Of a stretch of DNA of 64,000 bases, positions 33,145 to 42,720 are shown one piece after another. Under the pieces are notes generated by a model, which was not told the DNA's origin, did no database searches, and saw only the letters and a program-made list of their open reading frames with translations. The stretch is from contig NZ_KI911782.1 of NCBI RefSeq assembly GCF_000515395.1, forward strand, positions 4,990,070 to 5,054,069, in the 5' to 3' direction. The position numbers were made by a program, and so were the translations under genes. This stretch comes from Jiangella gansuensis DSM 44835 (GTDB lineage Bacteria > Actinomycetota > Actinomycetes > Jiangellales > Jiangellaceae). The first letter of the stretch is position 1. Each line of letters begins with the position of its first letter.

Positions 33145-33294
33145 TCACGCCACGCGCGCCGCCGCCTGCTGTAGGTGTTCGTCGGCCGCCGGCTCCGGGA
33201 CCCAACGAAGTTCCGTCCGCTCGCGGCCGGAGATGTCCGTCACGGTCACCCACCGGGCCACGAGACCGGAGCGCTGGACCATCGTCGTCGCCAT
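33145..33294 (-). CDS. small hypothetical protein (49 aa)
   Basis: Minus-strand ORF with an AAGGGGG site 7 bases before its ATG (complement of 33292-33294). The translation MATTMVQRSGLVARWVTVTD then ISGRERTELRWVPEP has one beta-rich motif and an Ala-rich helix end. A PHO-box-like sequence lies directly upstream. No known function. Confidence 0.5.
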   Translation of the reverse strand: MATTMVQRSGLVARWVTVTDISGRERTELRWVPEPAADEHLQQAAARVA

Positions 33295-33329
33295 GTCCGC
33301 CCCCTTCGGCCACTCCTGAGTCGGGTGCT

Positions 33330-33351
33330 GTTCACCTTCTGTTCACCTACA
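33330..33351. promoter_or_regulatory. candidate PHO box (two 11-bp direct repeats)
   Basis: GTTCACCTTCT (33330-33340) is followed directly by GTTCACCTACA (33341-33351). Two GTTCACC units at exact 11-bp spacing match the PhoP direct-repeat pattern described for actinomycetes. It is 36 bp upstream of the 49-aa gene start and just after the epoxide hydrolase stop (33381 on the minus strand). The target is presumably the 49-aa gene. Confidence 0.55.
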
Positions 33352-33380
33352 GTACCAGAGGTGTTCGGCTGGCCGCGCGG

Positions 33381-34529
33381 TCAGTGCCGGCCGCTGAAGA
33401 ACTCGATGACGTCGGCGGCCAGCAGGTCCGGCGTCTCCAGCGCGGCGAAATGGCCGCCGCGGTCGAACTCCGTCCAGCGCACGACGCTGCCCATCGGGTC
33501 GACGAGGTGCCGGACGGAGGTGTCGGCGGCGAACACCGCGACAGCACCCGGCGGCAGGGCCGGCGGCACACCGTCGTCGGCCCCGGCACCCGCCGACGCC
33601 ATGAACTGCTTGAACGCCTGCATCCCCTCGTAGACGACATGCGCGGCCGACGCACCGCTGCCGGTGAACCAGTAGATGCTGACGTTGGTGAGCAGCCGGT
33701 CGCGGTCGACGGCGTCCTCGGGTAGTTCGGCGGCCGGGTCGGTCCACTCCCTGTACTTCTCGGCGATCCAGGCGAGCTGCCCGACCGGCGAGTCGGTGAG
33801 CCCGTACGCCAGCGTCTGCGGTCGGGTCGCCTGCTGCACGAGGTAGCCGATGCCGTCCTCGCGGAACAGGTTGAACCGCTCGGCGCGCGCCCTCTCCGCA
33901 TCCGGCAGCCCGGCCAGCTCGACCGGCGGCCCGAACGGGTACGGCGACGGGCCGTTGACGTGGGTGCCGATCACTCGGTCGGGGTGCAGCATCGCCAGCA
34001 GGCCGACCACGCCGGCGCCCACGTCTCCACCCTGAGCGGCGAACCGCTGGTAGCCCAGGCGAGTCATCAGCTCGGCGACCGCGCCGGCGACGCGCATCAG
34101 ATTGCCCCAGCCGGTCTCGCGCAGCGGCGTGGAGAACCCGAACCCGGGCAGCGACGGGACCACCAGGTGGAACCGGTCGGTGAGCAGCGGGATGAGGTCG
34201 AGGAACTCGACCACCGAACTCGGCCAGCCGTGCAGCAGCACCAACGGTGTCGCGTCCTCGTTCGCGGAGCGGACATGCAGGAAGTGCAGGTCCTGCCCGT
34301 CGACCGTGGTGACGAACTGCGGGTGTGCGTTGAGCTCGGCCTCGCCGGCGCGCCAGTCGAAACCGTCGCGCCAGTACTCGGCCAGCTCCTTCAGGTAGCC
34401 GACCGGAACACCGCGCTCCCAGCCGGTATCGGTCAGCTGCGCCGGCCAGCGGGTGGCGGCCAGCCGCCTCCGCAGGTCGTCCAGATCGGCCTGCGGGATC
34501 TCGATGCGGAACGGGCGGATCTCGTTCAT
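33381..34529 (-). CDS. EHN-type epoxide hydrolase (copy 1)
   Basis: 382-residue alpha/beta hydrolase with an N-terminal EHN domain (IRPFRIEIPQADLDDLRRRL). Catalytic features: oxyanion-hole LLHGWPSS near residue 100, nucleophile Asp in AAQGGDVGAG near 176, lid Tyr in VSIYWFTGSG, and catalytic His in FDRGGHFAALE near the end. The family opens epoxides to diols without cofactor. It is the second gene of a tandem pair, 17 bp after copy 2, and shares an exactly identical 182-bp tract with it. Confidence 0.9.
   Translation of the reverse strand: MNEIRPFRIEIPQADLDDLRRRLAATRWPAQLTDTGWERGVPVGYLKELAEYWRDGFDWRAGEAELNAHPQFVTTVDGQDLHFLHVRSANEDATPLVLLHGWPSSVVEFLDLIPLLTDRFHLVVPSLPGFGFSTPLRETGWGNLMRVAGAVAELMTRLGYQRFAAQGGDVGAGVVGLLAMLHPDRVIGTHVNGPSPYPFGPPVELAGLPDAERARAERFNLFREDGIGYLVQQATRPQTLAYGLTDSPVGQLAWIAEKYREWTDPAAELPEDAVDRDRLLTNVSIYWFTGSGASAAHVVYEGMQAFKQFMASAGAGADDGVPPALPPGAVAVFAADTSVRHLVDPMGSVVRWTEFDRGGHFAALETPDLLAADVIEFFSGRH
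34276..34457. repeat. 182-bp tract identical to 35415-35596 (tandem paralogues)
   Basis: Bases 34276-34457 and 35415-35596 are identical without gap. They cover codons for the region from the EHN domain end to the strand before HGWP in both epoxide hydrolases. A second 81-bp block (33661-33741 and 34803-34883) differs by one base. The flanking parts of the genes diverge strongly, including at synonymous sites, which is the pattern of recent gene conversion. Confidence 0.85.
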
Positions 34530-34546
34530 GGCTCCCCCTCGACGGG

Positions 34547-35677
34547 TCAGTGGGTCAGGTCCGCGAAGAACCCGCGGACGTCGGCGGCCAGCAGGTCTGG
34601 CGCCTCCATCGCGGCGAAGTGGCCGCCGCGGTCGAACGTCGTCCAGCGGACGATGGTGTGGTCGCGTTCGGCGAACCGGCGGATCGCGATGTCGGTGGCG
34701 AAGTTCGCCACCGCCGTCGGGACGGTGAACCGCTCCCGCGGCGCCCAGAAGGCGGCATCGTGTAACCGCTCGTAGTACGAGTGCGCGGTCGACGCGGCGG
34801 TCCCGGTGAACCAGTAGATGCTGACGTCGGTGAGCAGCCGGTCGCGGTCGACGGCGTCCTCGGGTAGTTCGGCGGCCGGGTCGCTCCATTCCTGGAACTT
34901 CTCGACGATCCAGGCCAGCTGCGCCACCGGCGAGTCGGTGAGCCCGTACGCCAGCGTCTGCGGCCGAGTGCCCTGCAGCCGCAGGTAGCCACTCCCGTCC
35001 TCCTGGAACTGCTGGAACAGCGCCAGGCGCCGCTGCTCGTCCTCGGTCAGCCCGGCCAGGTCGGACGGGTCGTCGGACGGGAAGGTCACGAACGCGTTCG
35101 CGTGCACCCCGACGACGCGGTCCGGCGCCAGCCGGCCGATCTCCGGGCCGAGGAAGCCTCCGACGTCGCCGCCCTGCACGCCGTAGCGGTCGTAGCGCAG
35201 CCGGTCCATCAGCTCCACCAGCGCGGACGCGGACCGGCCGTCGGTCCAACCGGCGGCGGTGACCGAGCCGGAGAATCCGTACCCGGGTAGCGACGGGACC
35301 ACCAGGTGAAACTCGTCGGTGAGCAGCGGGATGAGGTCGAGGAACTCGACCACCGAGCCGGGCCAGCCGTGCAGCAGCAGGAGCGGCGTCGCGTCCTCGT
35401 TGGCGGAGCGGACGTGCAGGAAGTGCAGGTCCTGCCCGTCGACCGTGGTGACGAACTGCGGGTGTGCGTTGAGCTCGGCCTCGCCGGCGCGCCAGTCGAA
35501 ACCGTCGCGCCAGTACTCGGCCAGCTCCTTCAGGTAGCCGACCGGAACACCGCGCTCCCAGCCGGTATCGGTCAGCTGCGCCGGCCAGCGGGTGGCCGCC
35601 ACCCGGGCGCGCAGGTCGGCGACGTCAGCGTCCGGGATCTCGATCCGGAAGGGCCGGAGGTCCATGGAATTCGTCAT
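34547..35677 (-). CDS. EHN-type epoxide hydrolase (copy 2)
   Basis: 376 residues from ATG 35677 (ATG 35665 also possible). EHN domain (RPFRIEIPDADVADLRARV), LLHGWPGS, nucleophile GVQGGDVGGF, VSIYWFTGTA, and FDRGGHFAAMEAPDLL. The core between about residues 150 and 220 differs clearly from copy 1, so the two enzymes probably differ in substrate even though large blocks are identical. Divergent from the WYL regulator at 35740 (62-bp gap), which is the likely controller of both genes. Confidence 0.9.
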   Translation of the reverse strand: MTNSMDLRPFRIEIPDADVADLRARVAATRWPAQLTDTGWERGVPVGYLKELAEYWRDGFDWRAGEAELNAHPQFVTTVDGQDLHFLHVRSANEDATPLLLLHGWPGSVVEFLDLIPLLTDEFHLVVPSLPGYGFSGSVTAAGWTDGRSASALVELMDRLRYDRYGVQGGDVGGFLGPEIGRLAPDRVVGVHANAFVTFPSDDPSDLAGLTEDEQRRLALFQQFQEDGSGYLRLQGTRPQTLAYGLTDSPVAQLAWIVEKFQEWSDPAAELPEDAVDRDRLLTDVSIYWFTGTAASTAHSYYERLHDAAFWAPRERFTVPTAVANFATDIAIRRFAERDHTIVRWTTFDRGGHFAAMEAPDLLAADVRGFFADLTH

Positions 35678-35739
35678 ACACCCACGGTCGCGGCAATCGC
35701 GGCCAGTTACGGGCCGCAATAGCTGGCAATATCGACGAC

Positions 35740-36696
35740 ATGGTGGAAACCTCGGCCCGGCTGCTGAAGCTGCTGTCGTTGCTGCAACTGCGCCGCGAGT
35801 GGGCCAGCGCCGACCTCGCCGCCCGGCTCGGCGTCGCGGTCCGGACGGTGCGCCGCGACGTCGAGCGGCTGCGGACGCTGGGGTATCCGGTCGATTCCAC
35901 GCCCGGCGTGTCCGGCGGCTACCGCCTCGGGTCCGGCGCGGACATGCCGCCGCTGCTGCTCGACGACGAGGAAGCGGTCGCCGTAGCCGTCGGGTTGCGG
36001 ACGGCCGCCAGCGGGTCGGTCACCGGCATCGAGGAGACCTCGGTGCGGGCGCTGGCCAAGCTGGAGCAGGTGCTGCCGGCCCGGCTGCGGCACCGGGTGG
36101 CGACGTTGTCGTCGGCGACGGTGCCACTGACCGGCGGCGGCCCCACCGTCGACGCGGACGTGCTGACGGCCATCGCGGCCACCGTCCGCGACCACGAACG
36201 GCTGCGCTTCGACTACGTCGGCCATGACGGCAGGTCGTCTCGCCGCGAGGTCGAGCCCCATCGGCTGGTCACCCGCGGCCGCCGCTGGTATCTGGTGGCC
36301 TGGGACGTCGGACGGTCGGACTGGCGCACCTTCCGGGTCGATCGACTGACGCCGAAGATCCCGACCGGGCCGCGGTTCACCCCACGCGAGGCACCGTCGG
36401 GCGATGTCGCCGACTTCGTCGCCCGCGGACTTGACTACGCGCTCTGGGAGTACCGGGTGAGCCTGCGCCTGCACGCGCCGACGGAGGCCGTCGCGAGCCG
36501 GCTGCCGTCGTCGATCGTCGTCGAGCCCGAGGACGAACACACCTGCGTCGTCCACACCGGTGCCGACAGTTTCGAGATGATCGCCGTCTACATCGCCATG
36601 CTCGACGTCGACTTCGACGTCCTCGACCCGCCCGAGTTCGCCGACCACCTACGCGCGCAGGCCGCCCGCTATCTGCGCGCCGCCGGCACGGTGTAG
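35740..36696 (+). CDS. WYL-domain transcriptional regulator
   Basis: 318 residues. N-terminal HTH_11 winged helix (ARLLKLLSLLQLRREWASAD, VRTVRRDVERLRTLGYPVD) and STPGVSGGYRLG, then a WYL domain with LRFDYVGHDGRSSRREVEPH, RRWYLVAWDVGRSDWRTFRVDR (the W-Y-L residues), and a C-terminal WCX part. WYL regulators sense small ligands or nucleic acids. It is transcribed away from the epoxide hydrolase pair, which suggests local regulation of epoxide detoxification. Confidence 0.9.
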   Translation: MVETSARLLKLLSLLQLRREWASADLAARLGVAVRTVRRDVERLRTLGYPVDSTPGVSGGYRLGSGADMPPLLLDDEEAVAVAVGLRTAASGSVTGIEETSVRALAKLEQVLPARLRHRVATLSSATVPLTGGGPTVDADVLTAIAATVRDHERLRFDYVGHDGRSSRREVEPHRLVTRGRRWYLVAWDVGRSDWRTFRVDRLTPKIPTGPRFTPREAPSGDVADFVARGLDYALWEYRVSLRLHAPTEAVASRLPSSIVVEPEDEHTCVVHTGADSFEMIAVYIAMLDVDFDVLDPPEFADHLRAQAARYLRAAGTV

Positions 36697-36717
36697 ACCT
36701 CGTAGGAGACGGGCCGG

Positions 36718-36735
36718 ATCTACAGCCCCGTAGAT
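36718..36735. promoter_or_regulatory. small palindrome before the antitoxin
   Basis: ATCTAC (36718-36723) and GTAGAT (36730-36735) flank a 6-base spacer and end 7 bp before the antitoxin ATG. The position is typical of autoregulatory operators of toxin-antitoxin operons bound by ribbon-helix-helix antitoxins. Confidence 0.4.
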
Positions 36736-36742
36736 TCGACAC

Positions 36743-37000
36743 ATGTCGACGACGACGATCCGGGTGTCGCGCGAACTGCACGAGCGGCTGGCCAGGCACG
36801 CCGCGGAACGGAACACCCTCACTGGCCGGCGCGATCGCGCATGCCCTCGACACTGAGGAGCACATCGCGTTCTGGGCTGCGGCCCGAGCCACCATGGAAA
36901 CGCGCGAGGCAACCGCCGTCCTGCGCGCCGAGGCCGAAGCACACGCGGGTTCACTCAAGGACGGCCTCGATCCGGATGAGCGGTGGGACGACCTGCTGTG

Positions 37001-37001
<1 letters not shown>
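36743..37001 (+). pseudogene. MazE-like antitoxin with a one-base frameshift
   Basis: ATG 36743 opens STTTIRVSRELHERLARHAA, a ribbon-helix-helix DNA-binding segment, but the frame ends at 36856. Removing one C from the CCC run at 36816-36818 restores a normal reading: NTSLAGAIAHALDTEEHIAF, then a helical toxin-binding tail ending in DPDERWDDLL and a TGA that overlaps the toxin ATG (TGATG at 36999-37003). Either the antitoxin is inactivated in this strain or the base is a sequencing error. The toxin gene after it is intact. Confidence 0.75.
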
Positions 37002-39119
<2,118 letters not shown>

Positions 39120-39134
39120 TCACCGACCGAAGTC

Positions 39135-39161
39135 CTGTCACTCTCACCTTGAGAGTGCTAA
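39135..39161. promoter_or_regulatory. CIRCE element 1 (HrcA operator)
   Basis: TGTCACTC (39136-39143), nine bases, GAGTGCTAA (39153-39161). One half-site is perfect and the other has two changes from TTAGCACTC. It lies about 115 bp upstream of the groEL start on the minus strand. Confidence 0.85.
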
Positions 39162-39169
39162 CACTGTGT

Positions 39170-39196
39170 TTAGCACTCTGCCCTGGAGAGTGCAAG
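39170..39196. promoter_or_regulatory. CIRCE element 2 (HrcA operator)
   Basis: TTAGCACTC (39170-39178), nine bases, GAGTGCAAG (39188-39196). One perfect half-site and one with two changes. It ends 22 bp before the divergent gene at 39219, so HrcA bound here may also affect that gene. Confidence 0.88.
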
Positions 39197-39218
39197 CTCG
39201 CCCGTATACTCCTGCCCT

Positions 39219-39683
39219 GTGAGCTCCGAACCGACCCTCCGACGGCTGTCCCGCGCGGGAAAGGGGTGGCGGCTGGGCGTCACCGCGGTCGCTCTGGTCA
39301 TCCTGACCATGGGTCAGCTGCACGACACGAACGACTACTTCCCGCTCGGCTCACTGTCGCAGTACGCCACCCCGCGTGACATGGACGGCACGGTCCGCTC
39401 GGTCTACATGCTGGCCGACACCGCGGGCGGCGAACAGGTACGGGTGCCGCTCAACCCCCACGGCGTGGGCGTCGGCCGCGCCGACATCGAGTCCCAGCTC
39501 GACCGCATCGTCGACGACCCGGCCCTGCTCCAGGGCATCGCCGACGCCTGGTCGGAGCTGCACCCGGACGCCGACCCCTACGTGAAGCTGTACGTCATGC
39601 GTGACACCTACCAGCTGGCTGACGGCCGCCAGCAGGGCGCACCCGACACCGAGGAGCTCACCACGTGGGAGGTGCGCCGATGA
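39219..39683 (+). CDS. membrane-anchored protein partnered with an HTTM protein (154 aa)
   Basis: GTG start 39219. A basic N-terminus, one hydrophobic segment ([13 protein letters not shown], residues about 20-33), then an external domain with [20 protein letters not shown] and [20 protein letters not shown]. Coupled by ATGA overlap to the HTTM gene; the pair occurs together in other actinobacteria. Function unknown. Its 5' region carries a CIRCE box shared with groEL. Confidence 0.75.
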   Translation: MSSEPTLRRLSRAGKGWRLGVTAVALVILTMGQLHDTNDYFPLGSLSQYATPRDMDGTVRSVYMLADTAGGEQVRVPLNPHGVGVGRADIESQLDRIVDDPALLQGIADAWSELHPDADPYVKLYVMRDTYQLADGRQQGAPDTEELTTWEVRR

Positions 39684-40573
39684 CCGCGCTGAGCGGCGCC
39701 GGCCGCGCGGTTGCCGGCTGGTGGACCCGCCCGGTCCCCCTGGCCCGGGTGGCGGTGTTGCGGGTCGCCATCTACCTGTTCCTGCTCTACGACATCTTCG
39801 TCCTCACCAACGACGTCATCCCGATGGCGCACGCGCCGGAGTTCTACCAACCCACCTGGATCGGCCGGGCGCTGCCGCTGCCGGAGCCGTCGGTGCCGCT
39901 GGCGCAGACGCTGCAGATCGTCATCGTCGTCGGGGCCCTGATCGCCGCGACCGGACGGCTGCCACGGGTGGCCGGGTGGGTGGTCGCCGGCGCCTACTTC
40001 CAGTGGATGGTGTTCAGCCAGGGCTACGGCTACGTCTCCCACGACCACCTGGCGCTGATGGTCGCCGTCGCCGCGCTACCCACCATCGGCCGGGCCGGCT
40101 TCACCGAGCGCGACTCCAGCGAGGCGGCCGGCTGGGCGTTCCGGTGCATCCAGGTGTCCACCATCGCCACCTACTTCGCCTCGGCCGTCGTCAAATGGGT
40201 TCGCAGCGGCTCACCGCAGGCCTGGGCCAACGGGGCGGTCTTCATCTGGGCGCTGATCCGGCGCGGATCCGACCTGTTCCGCTGGACCACCGACTACCCG
40301 TGGCTGCTGATCATCGCCCAGTGGGGGCTGCTGATCATCGAGTTCCTGTCGCCGGTGGTGCTGTGGCTCAAGGGCAAGGCGCTGTACCTGGCCGTGCTCA
40401 TGTTCGCCGGCTTCCACCTGATGACCTACCTGGCGCTGGGCATCCACTTCCTGCCCACCGTCATCTGCTGGCTGGCGTTCCTGCCGCTGGAGCGGCTGGT
40501 GCCGCTGGCACAGCGGGCCGTGAACGGCGTGCGGCGCCGGCCCCCGGTCCCTGCCGGGCCGCCGAGCAAATGA
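39680..40573 (+). CDS. HTTM-domain membrane protein
   Basis: 297 residues with six or more membrane helices, containing the horizontally transferred transmembrane (HTTM) domain related to vitamin K-dependent gamma-carboxylase: LRVAIYLFLLYDIFVLTNDV near residue 30, WMVFSQGYGYVSHDHLALM near 112, and FAGFHLMTYLALGIHFLPTV near 250. ATG 39680 overlaps the upstream stop. No catalytic role can be proven. The last codons (PPSK, TGA) lie inside the inverted repeat 40561-40662. Confidence 0.85.
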   Translation: MTALSGAGRAVAGWWTRPVPLARVAVLRVAIYLFLLYDIFVLTNDVIPMAHAPEFYQPTWIGRALPLPEPSVPLAQTLQIVIVVGALIAATGRLPRVAGWVVAGAYFQWMVFSQGYGYVSHDHLALMVAVAALPTIGRAGFTERDSSEAAGWAFRCIQVSTIATYFASAVVKWVRSGSPQAWANGAVFIWALIRRGSDLFRWTTDYPWLLIIAQWGLLIIEFLSPVVLWLKGKALYLAVLMFAGFHLMTYLALGIHFLPTVICWLAFLPLERLVPLAQRAVNGVRRRPPVPAGPPSK

Positions 40574-40662
40574 TCACGTTGCCCATGGGTGTATTCGCCG
40601 CACGCGGAATGCTTGCCTGGTGAGGCGGGAGCACCCATGGGGGACGTGATCATTTGCTCGGC
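40561..40662. repeat. palindromic dispersed repeat, copy A
   Basis: Arms 40561-40591 and 40632-40662 match at 29 of 31 positions. They include GCCGAGCAAATGATCACGT and carry the stop codons of both convergent genes. The loop side holds GGAATGCTTGCC (40606-40617) and the GCGGGAGCACCCAT segment shared with copy B (48696-48746) and, in part, copy C (58406-58452). Serves as a bidirectional terminator by position. Confidence 0.85.
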
Positions 40663-42128
40663 GCCGACGGGGCCAGCTCAGGCAGGGTACGAATGCCGAA
40701 GCGGGCCCTCAGCGCATGACGGGCGGCGTTGAGCCCGCACATGCCGTGCACCGCCGGGCCCGGCGGGGTGGACCCTGAGCACAGGTACACCCCGGGCGCA
40801 CCGGTGGCGTAGGGGTTCCACCGCAGCGTCGGCCGTTTGAACAGCTGCCAGAAGCTCATGGCGCCGGCGGCGATGTCGCCGTCGACGTAGTTGGCGTTGT
40901 GGTCTGCCATCTTCGCCGCCGGGATGGTGTGCCGCTCGACGACGAGGTCGCCGAAGCCGGGCGCGAACCGCTCGATCTGCGCCTGCACGGTGTCGCCGAC
41001 GTCCATGGTGGACCCAGCGGGTACGTGCGCGTAGGTCCAGAACGGCCGCAGCCCGCCGACGGCGCGGCCGGGATCGAACAGCGCGGGATCCGACGCGAGA
41101 ATCATCGGCCGCTCGGCGTGCCGGCCCGCCGCCACCTCGGCCTCGGCGAGCGACATCTCCGCCAGCGTGCCGCCGACGTGAACAGTGCCGGCCCGGCGGA
41201 CCTCCGGATGCTCCCACGGCACCGGACCGGACAGCACGAAGTCGACCTTGGCCGCCGCGTTGCCGTACCGGAACCGTTCGACGGCGTTGCGGTAGCGCGC
41301 GGGCAGCTGGTCGCCCATGACCCGGGCAAGCGTGCGGGGCGTGGTGTCGAACAGGTAGGTGCGAGCCTTCGGGAGCTGCCCGAGGGACGTGACCTCGATG
41401 CCGGTGTGCACGACACCGCCGTGCGCGGACAGGTCGGCCACCATGGCGTCGATGATCGCCTGGCTGCCGCCCACCGGCAGCGGCCAGCCCGGCGAGTGCG
41501 CCAGCGCGCCCAGCGACAGCGCGGTACCGGCGGCGGTCAGCGTGGGCAAGCGGCCGATGGCGTGCGCGGCCACACCCATCAGCAGCGCCGGCGCCACCTC
41601 GCCCTTCCACCGGATGCCGTTCAAGCCGGTGCCCTGCTCGAGCATCGACAGCGCGAACTGGGCGGCCGTGAGCAGATCGGCGGGAAGGCCGCGACGGTCG
41701 GACAGCGCGAGGTCGACCACCGCCGGCGAGTGGCGGGACAGCGGGCCCATCAGGCGTCGCCAGGCCGGGCCGTCGGGGCCCAGACCGTCGACGGTGTCGT
41801 CGAGGTCGCGGTAGGCGATACCGGCCCGGCCGCCGTCCAGCGGCTGGGCGTACGACACATCCGGGTAGCTCAGCCGGACACCACGCGACGGCAGGTCGAA
41901 AGCGCGGAAGAACGGTGACGCCGCGGCCATCGGATGGACGGCGGAGCAGATGTCGTGGACGATGCCGGGAGCCAGGCCGAGGTCGAGCGTGCGAGCGCCA
42001 CCGCCGATGGTGTGCTGCGCCTCGAAGACCTGGACGCTCAGCCCGGCCCGGGCCAGGACCACCGCCGCCGCCAGGCCGTTCGGGCCGGATCCGACGACGA
42101 CGGCATCACACTGCTCGGATGCCTCCAC
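40650..42128 (-). CDS. FAD-dependent oxidoreductase, phytoene desaturase-like
   Basis: 492 residues. N-terminal dinucleotide-binding motif (DAVVVGSGPNGLAAAVVLARAG), EAQHTIGGGART, and the C-terminal FAD motif GVYLCSGSTPPGPAVHGMCG. This matches the COG1233 NAD(P)/FAD oxidoreductases related to carotenoid desaturases and amine oxidases. No carotenoid genes are nearby, so the substrate is open. It ends PSAPSK with its stop inside repeat copy A. Confidence 0.87.
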   Translation of the reverse strand: MEASEQCDAVVVGSGPNGLAAAVVLARAGLSVQVFEAQHTIGGGARTLDLGLAPGIVHDICSAVHPMAAASPFFRAFDLPSRGVRLSYPDVSYAQPLDGGRAGIAYRDLDDTVDGLGPDGPAWRRLMGPLSRHSPAVVDLALSDRRGLPADLLTAAQFALSMLEQGTGLNGIRWKGEVAPALLMGVAAHAIGRLPTLTAAGTALSLGALAHSPGWPLPVGGSQAIIDAMVADLSAHGGVVHTGIEVTSLGQLPKARTYLFDTTPRTLARVMGDQLPARYRNAVERFRYGNAAAKVDFVLSGPVPWEHPEVRRAGTVHVGGTLAEMSLAEAEVAAGRHAERPMILASDPALFDPGRAVGGLRPFWTYAHVPAGSTMDVGDTVQAQIERFAPGFGDLVVERHTIPAAKMADHNANYVDGDIAAGAMSFWQLFKRPTLRWNPYATGAPGVYLCSGSTPPGPAVHGMCGLNAARHALRARFGIRTLPELAPSAPSK

Positions 42129-42149
42129 GACGCCATCCTACGGCGGTGA

Positions 42150-42560
42150 TCACTCCTGCATGGGCGGAGGCGTCATCGTGTCCTCGTACATCAGCCGGCC
42201 GCTCGGGCCGACCCGGAGGGTGGCATCGCGCAGCAGCAGGTCACGAAGCTCGTCGACGGTGGTGTTGTTGATCTCGGCGACCTGTTCGATGCGCTCGCCG
42301 AGGGCGTCGATGGCTTCCTGGCCTCCCATCGGCGATGGCAGCACCTCGACCGGCTCACCGGAACGCAGCGCCGGATCGGAGCCGCTGCCCTGGGAGCCTT
42401 CGGTCGCTGGTCCGTCGGTCGCGGGCACCGCCACGGCGTCGGGCTCGTCGTCGTCGCCGCCGGTGAGCCAGATCGCGAGCACCACCACGACCGCGGCCAC
42501 CGCCACCGCACCCACGACGGCGAGCAAGCTGTTCCGCCTCTGCTGCGGTGCGTCCGGCAT
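42150..42560 (-). CDS. membrane-anchored hypothetical protein with a propeptide-like motif
   Basis: 136 residues. One membrane helix (residues about 12-33) precedes an acidic linker (GGDDDEPDAVAV) and a C-terminal domain with IEQVAEINNTTVDELRDLLL then LRVGPSGRLMYED. The same spacing of VA, helix, L, SG.L.Y.D is found in the N-terminal region of the metallopeptidase encoded at 42721-45078 (ILEVAADRADLSLQTVREL, then ESGMLSYTD). This suggests a shared domain of unknown function. It lies 93 bp before the hairpin that ends the peptidase gene. Confidence 0.6.
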   Translation of the reverse strand: MPDAPQQRRNSLLAVVGAVAVAAVVVVLAIWLTGGDDDEPDAVAVPATDGPATEGSQGSGSDPALRSGEPVEVLPSPMGGQEAIDALGERIEQVAEINNTTVDELRDLLLRDATLRVGPSGRLMYEDTMTPPPMQE

Positions 42561-42656
42561 GGTTCCGGCCTCCCGTGATCCGGTGACTGTCTCTTACCCA
42601 TGAGACGGCAGGGACGGCGCCGCGGTTTCGTGTGGGCGCAGGGCTCCGGAGACGCA

Positions 42657-42692
42657 GCTGGGGCCCGGGACGACAGTGTCCCGGGCCCCAGC
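42657..42692 (-). terminator. strong hairpin after the metallopeptidase gene
   Basis: GCTGGGGCCCGGGA (42657-42670) and TCCCGGGCCCCAGC (42679-42692) are perfect 14-bp arms with an 8-base loop, 28 bp after the peptidase stop. The remaining 42561-42656 stretch shows nothing else recognisable beyond the promoter side of the 136-aa gene. Confidence 0.85.
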
Positions 42693-42720
42693 GCCTTCAG
42701 CGGATGACGCGTGTGAAGCG

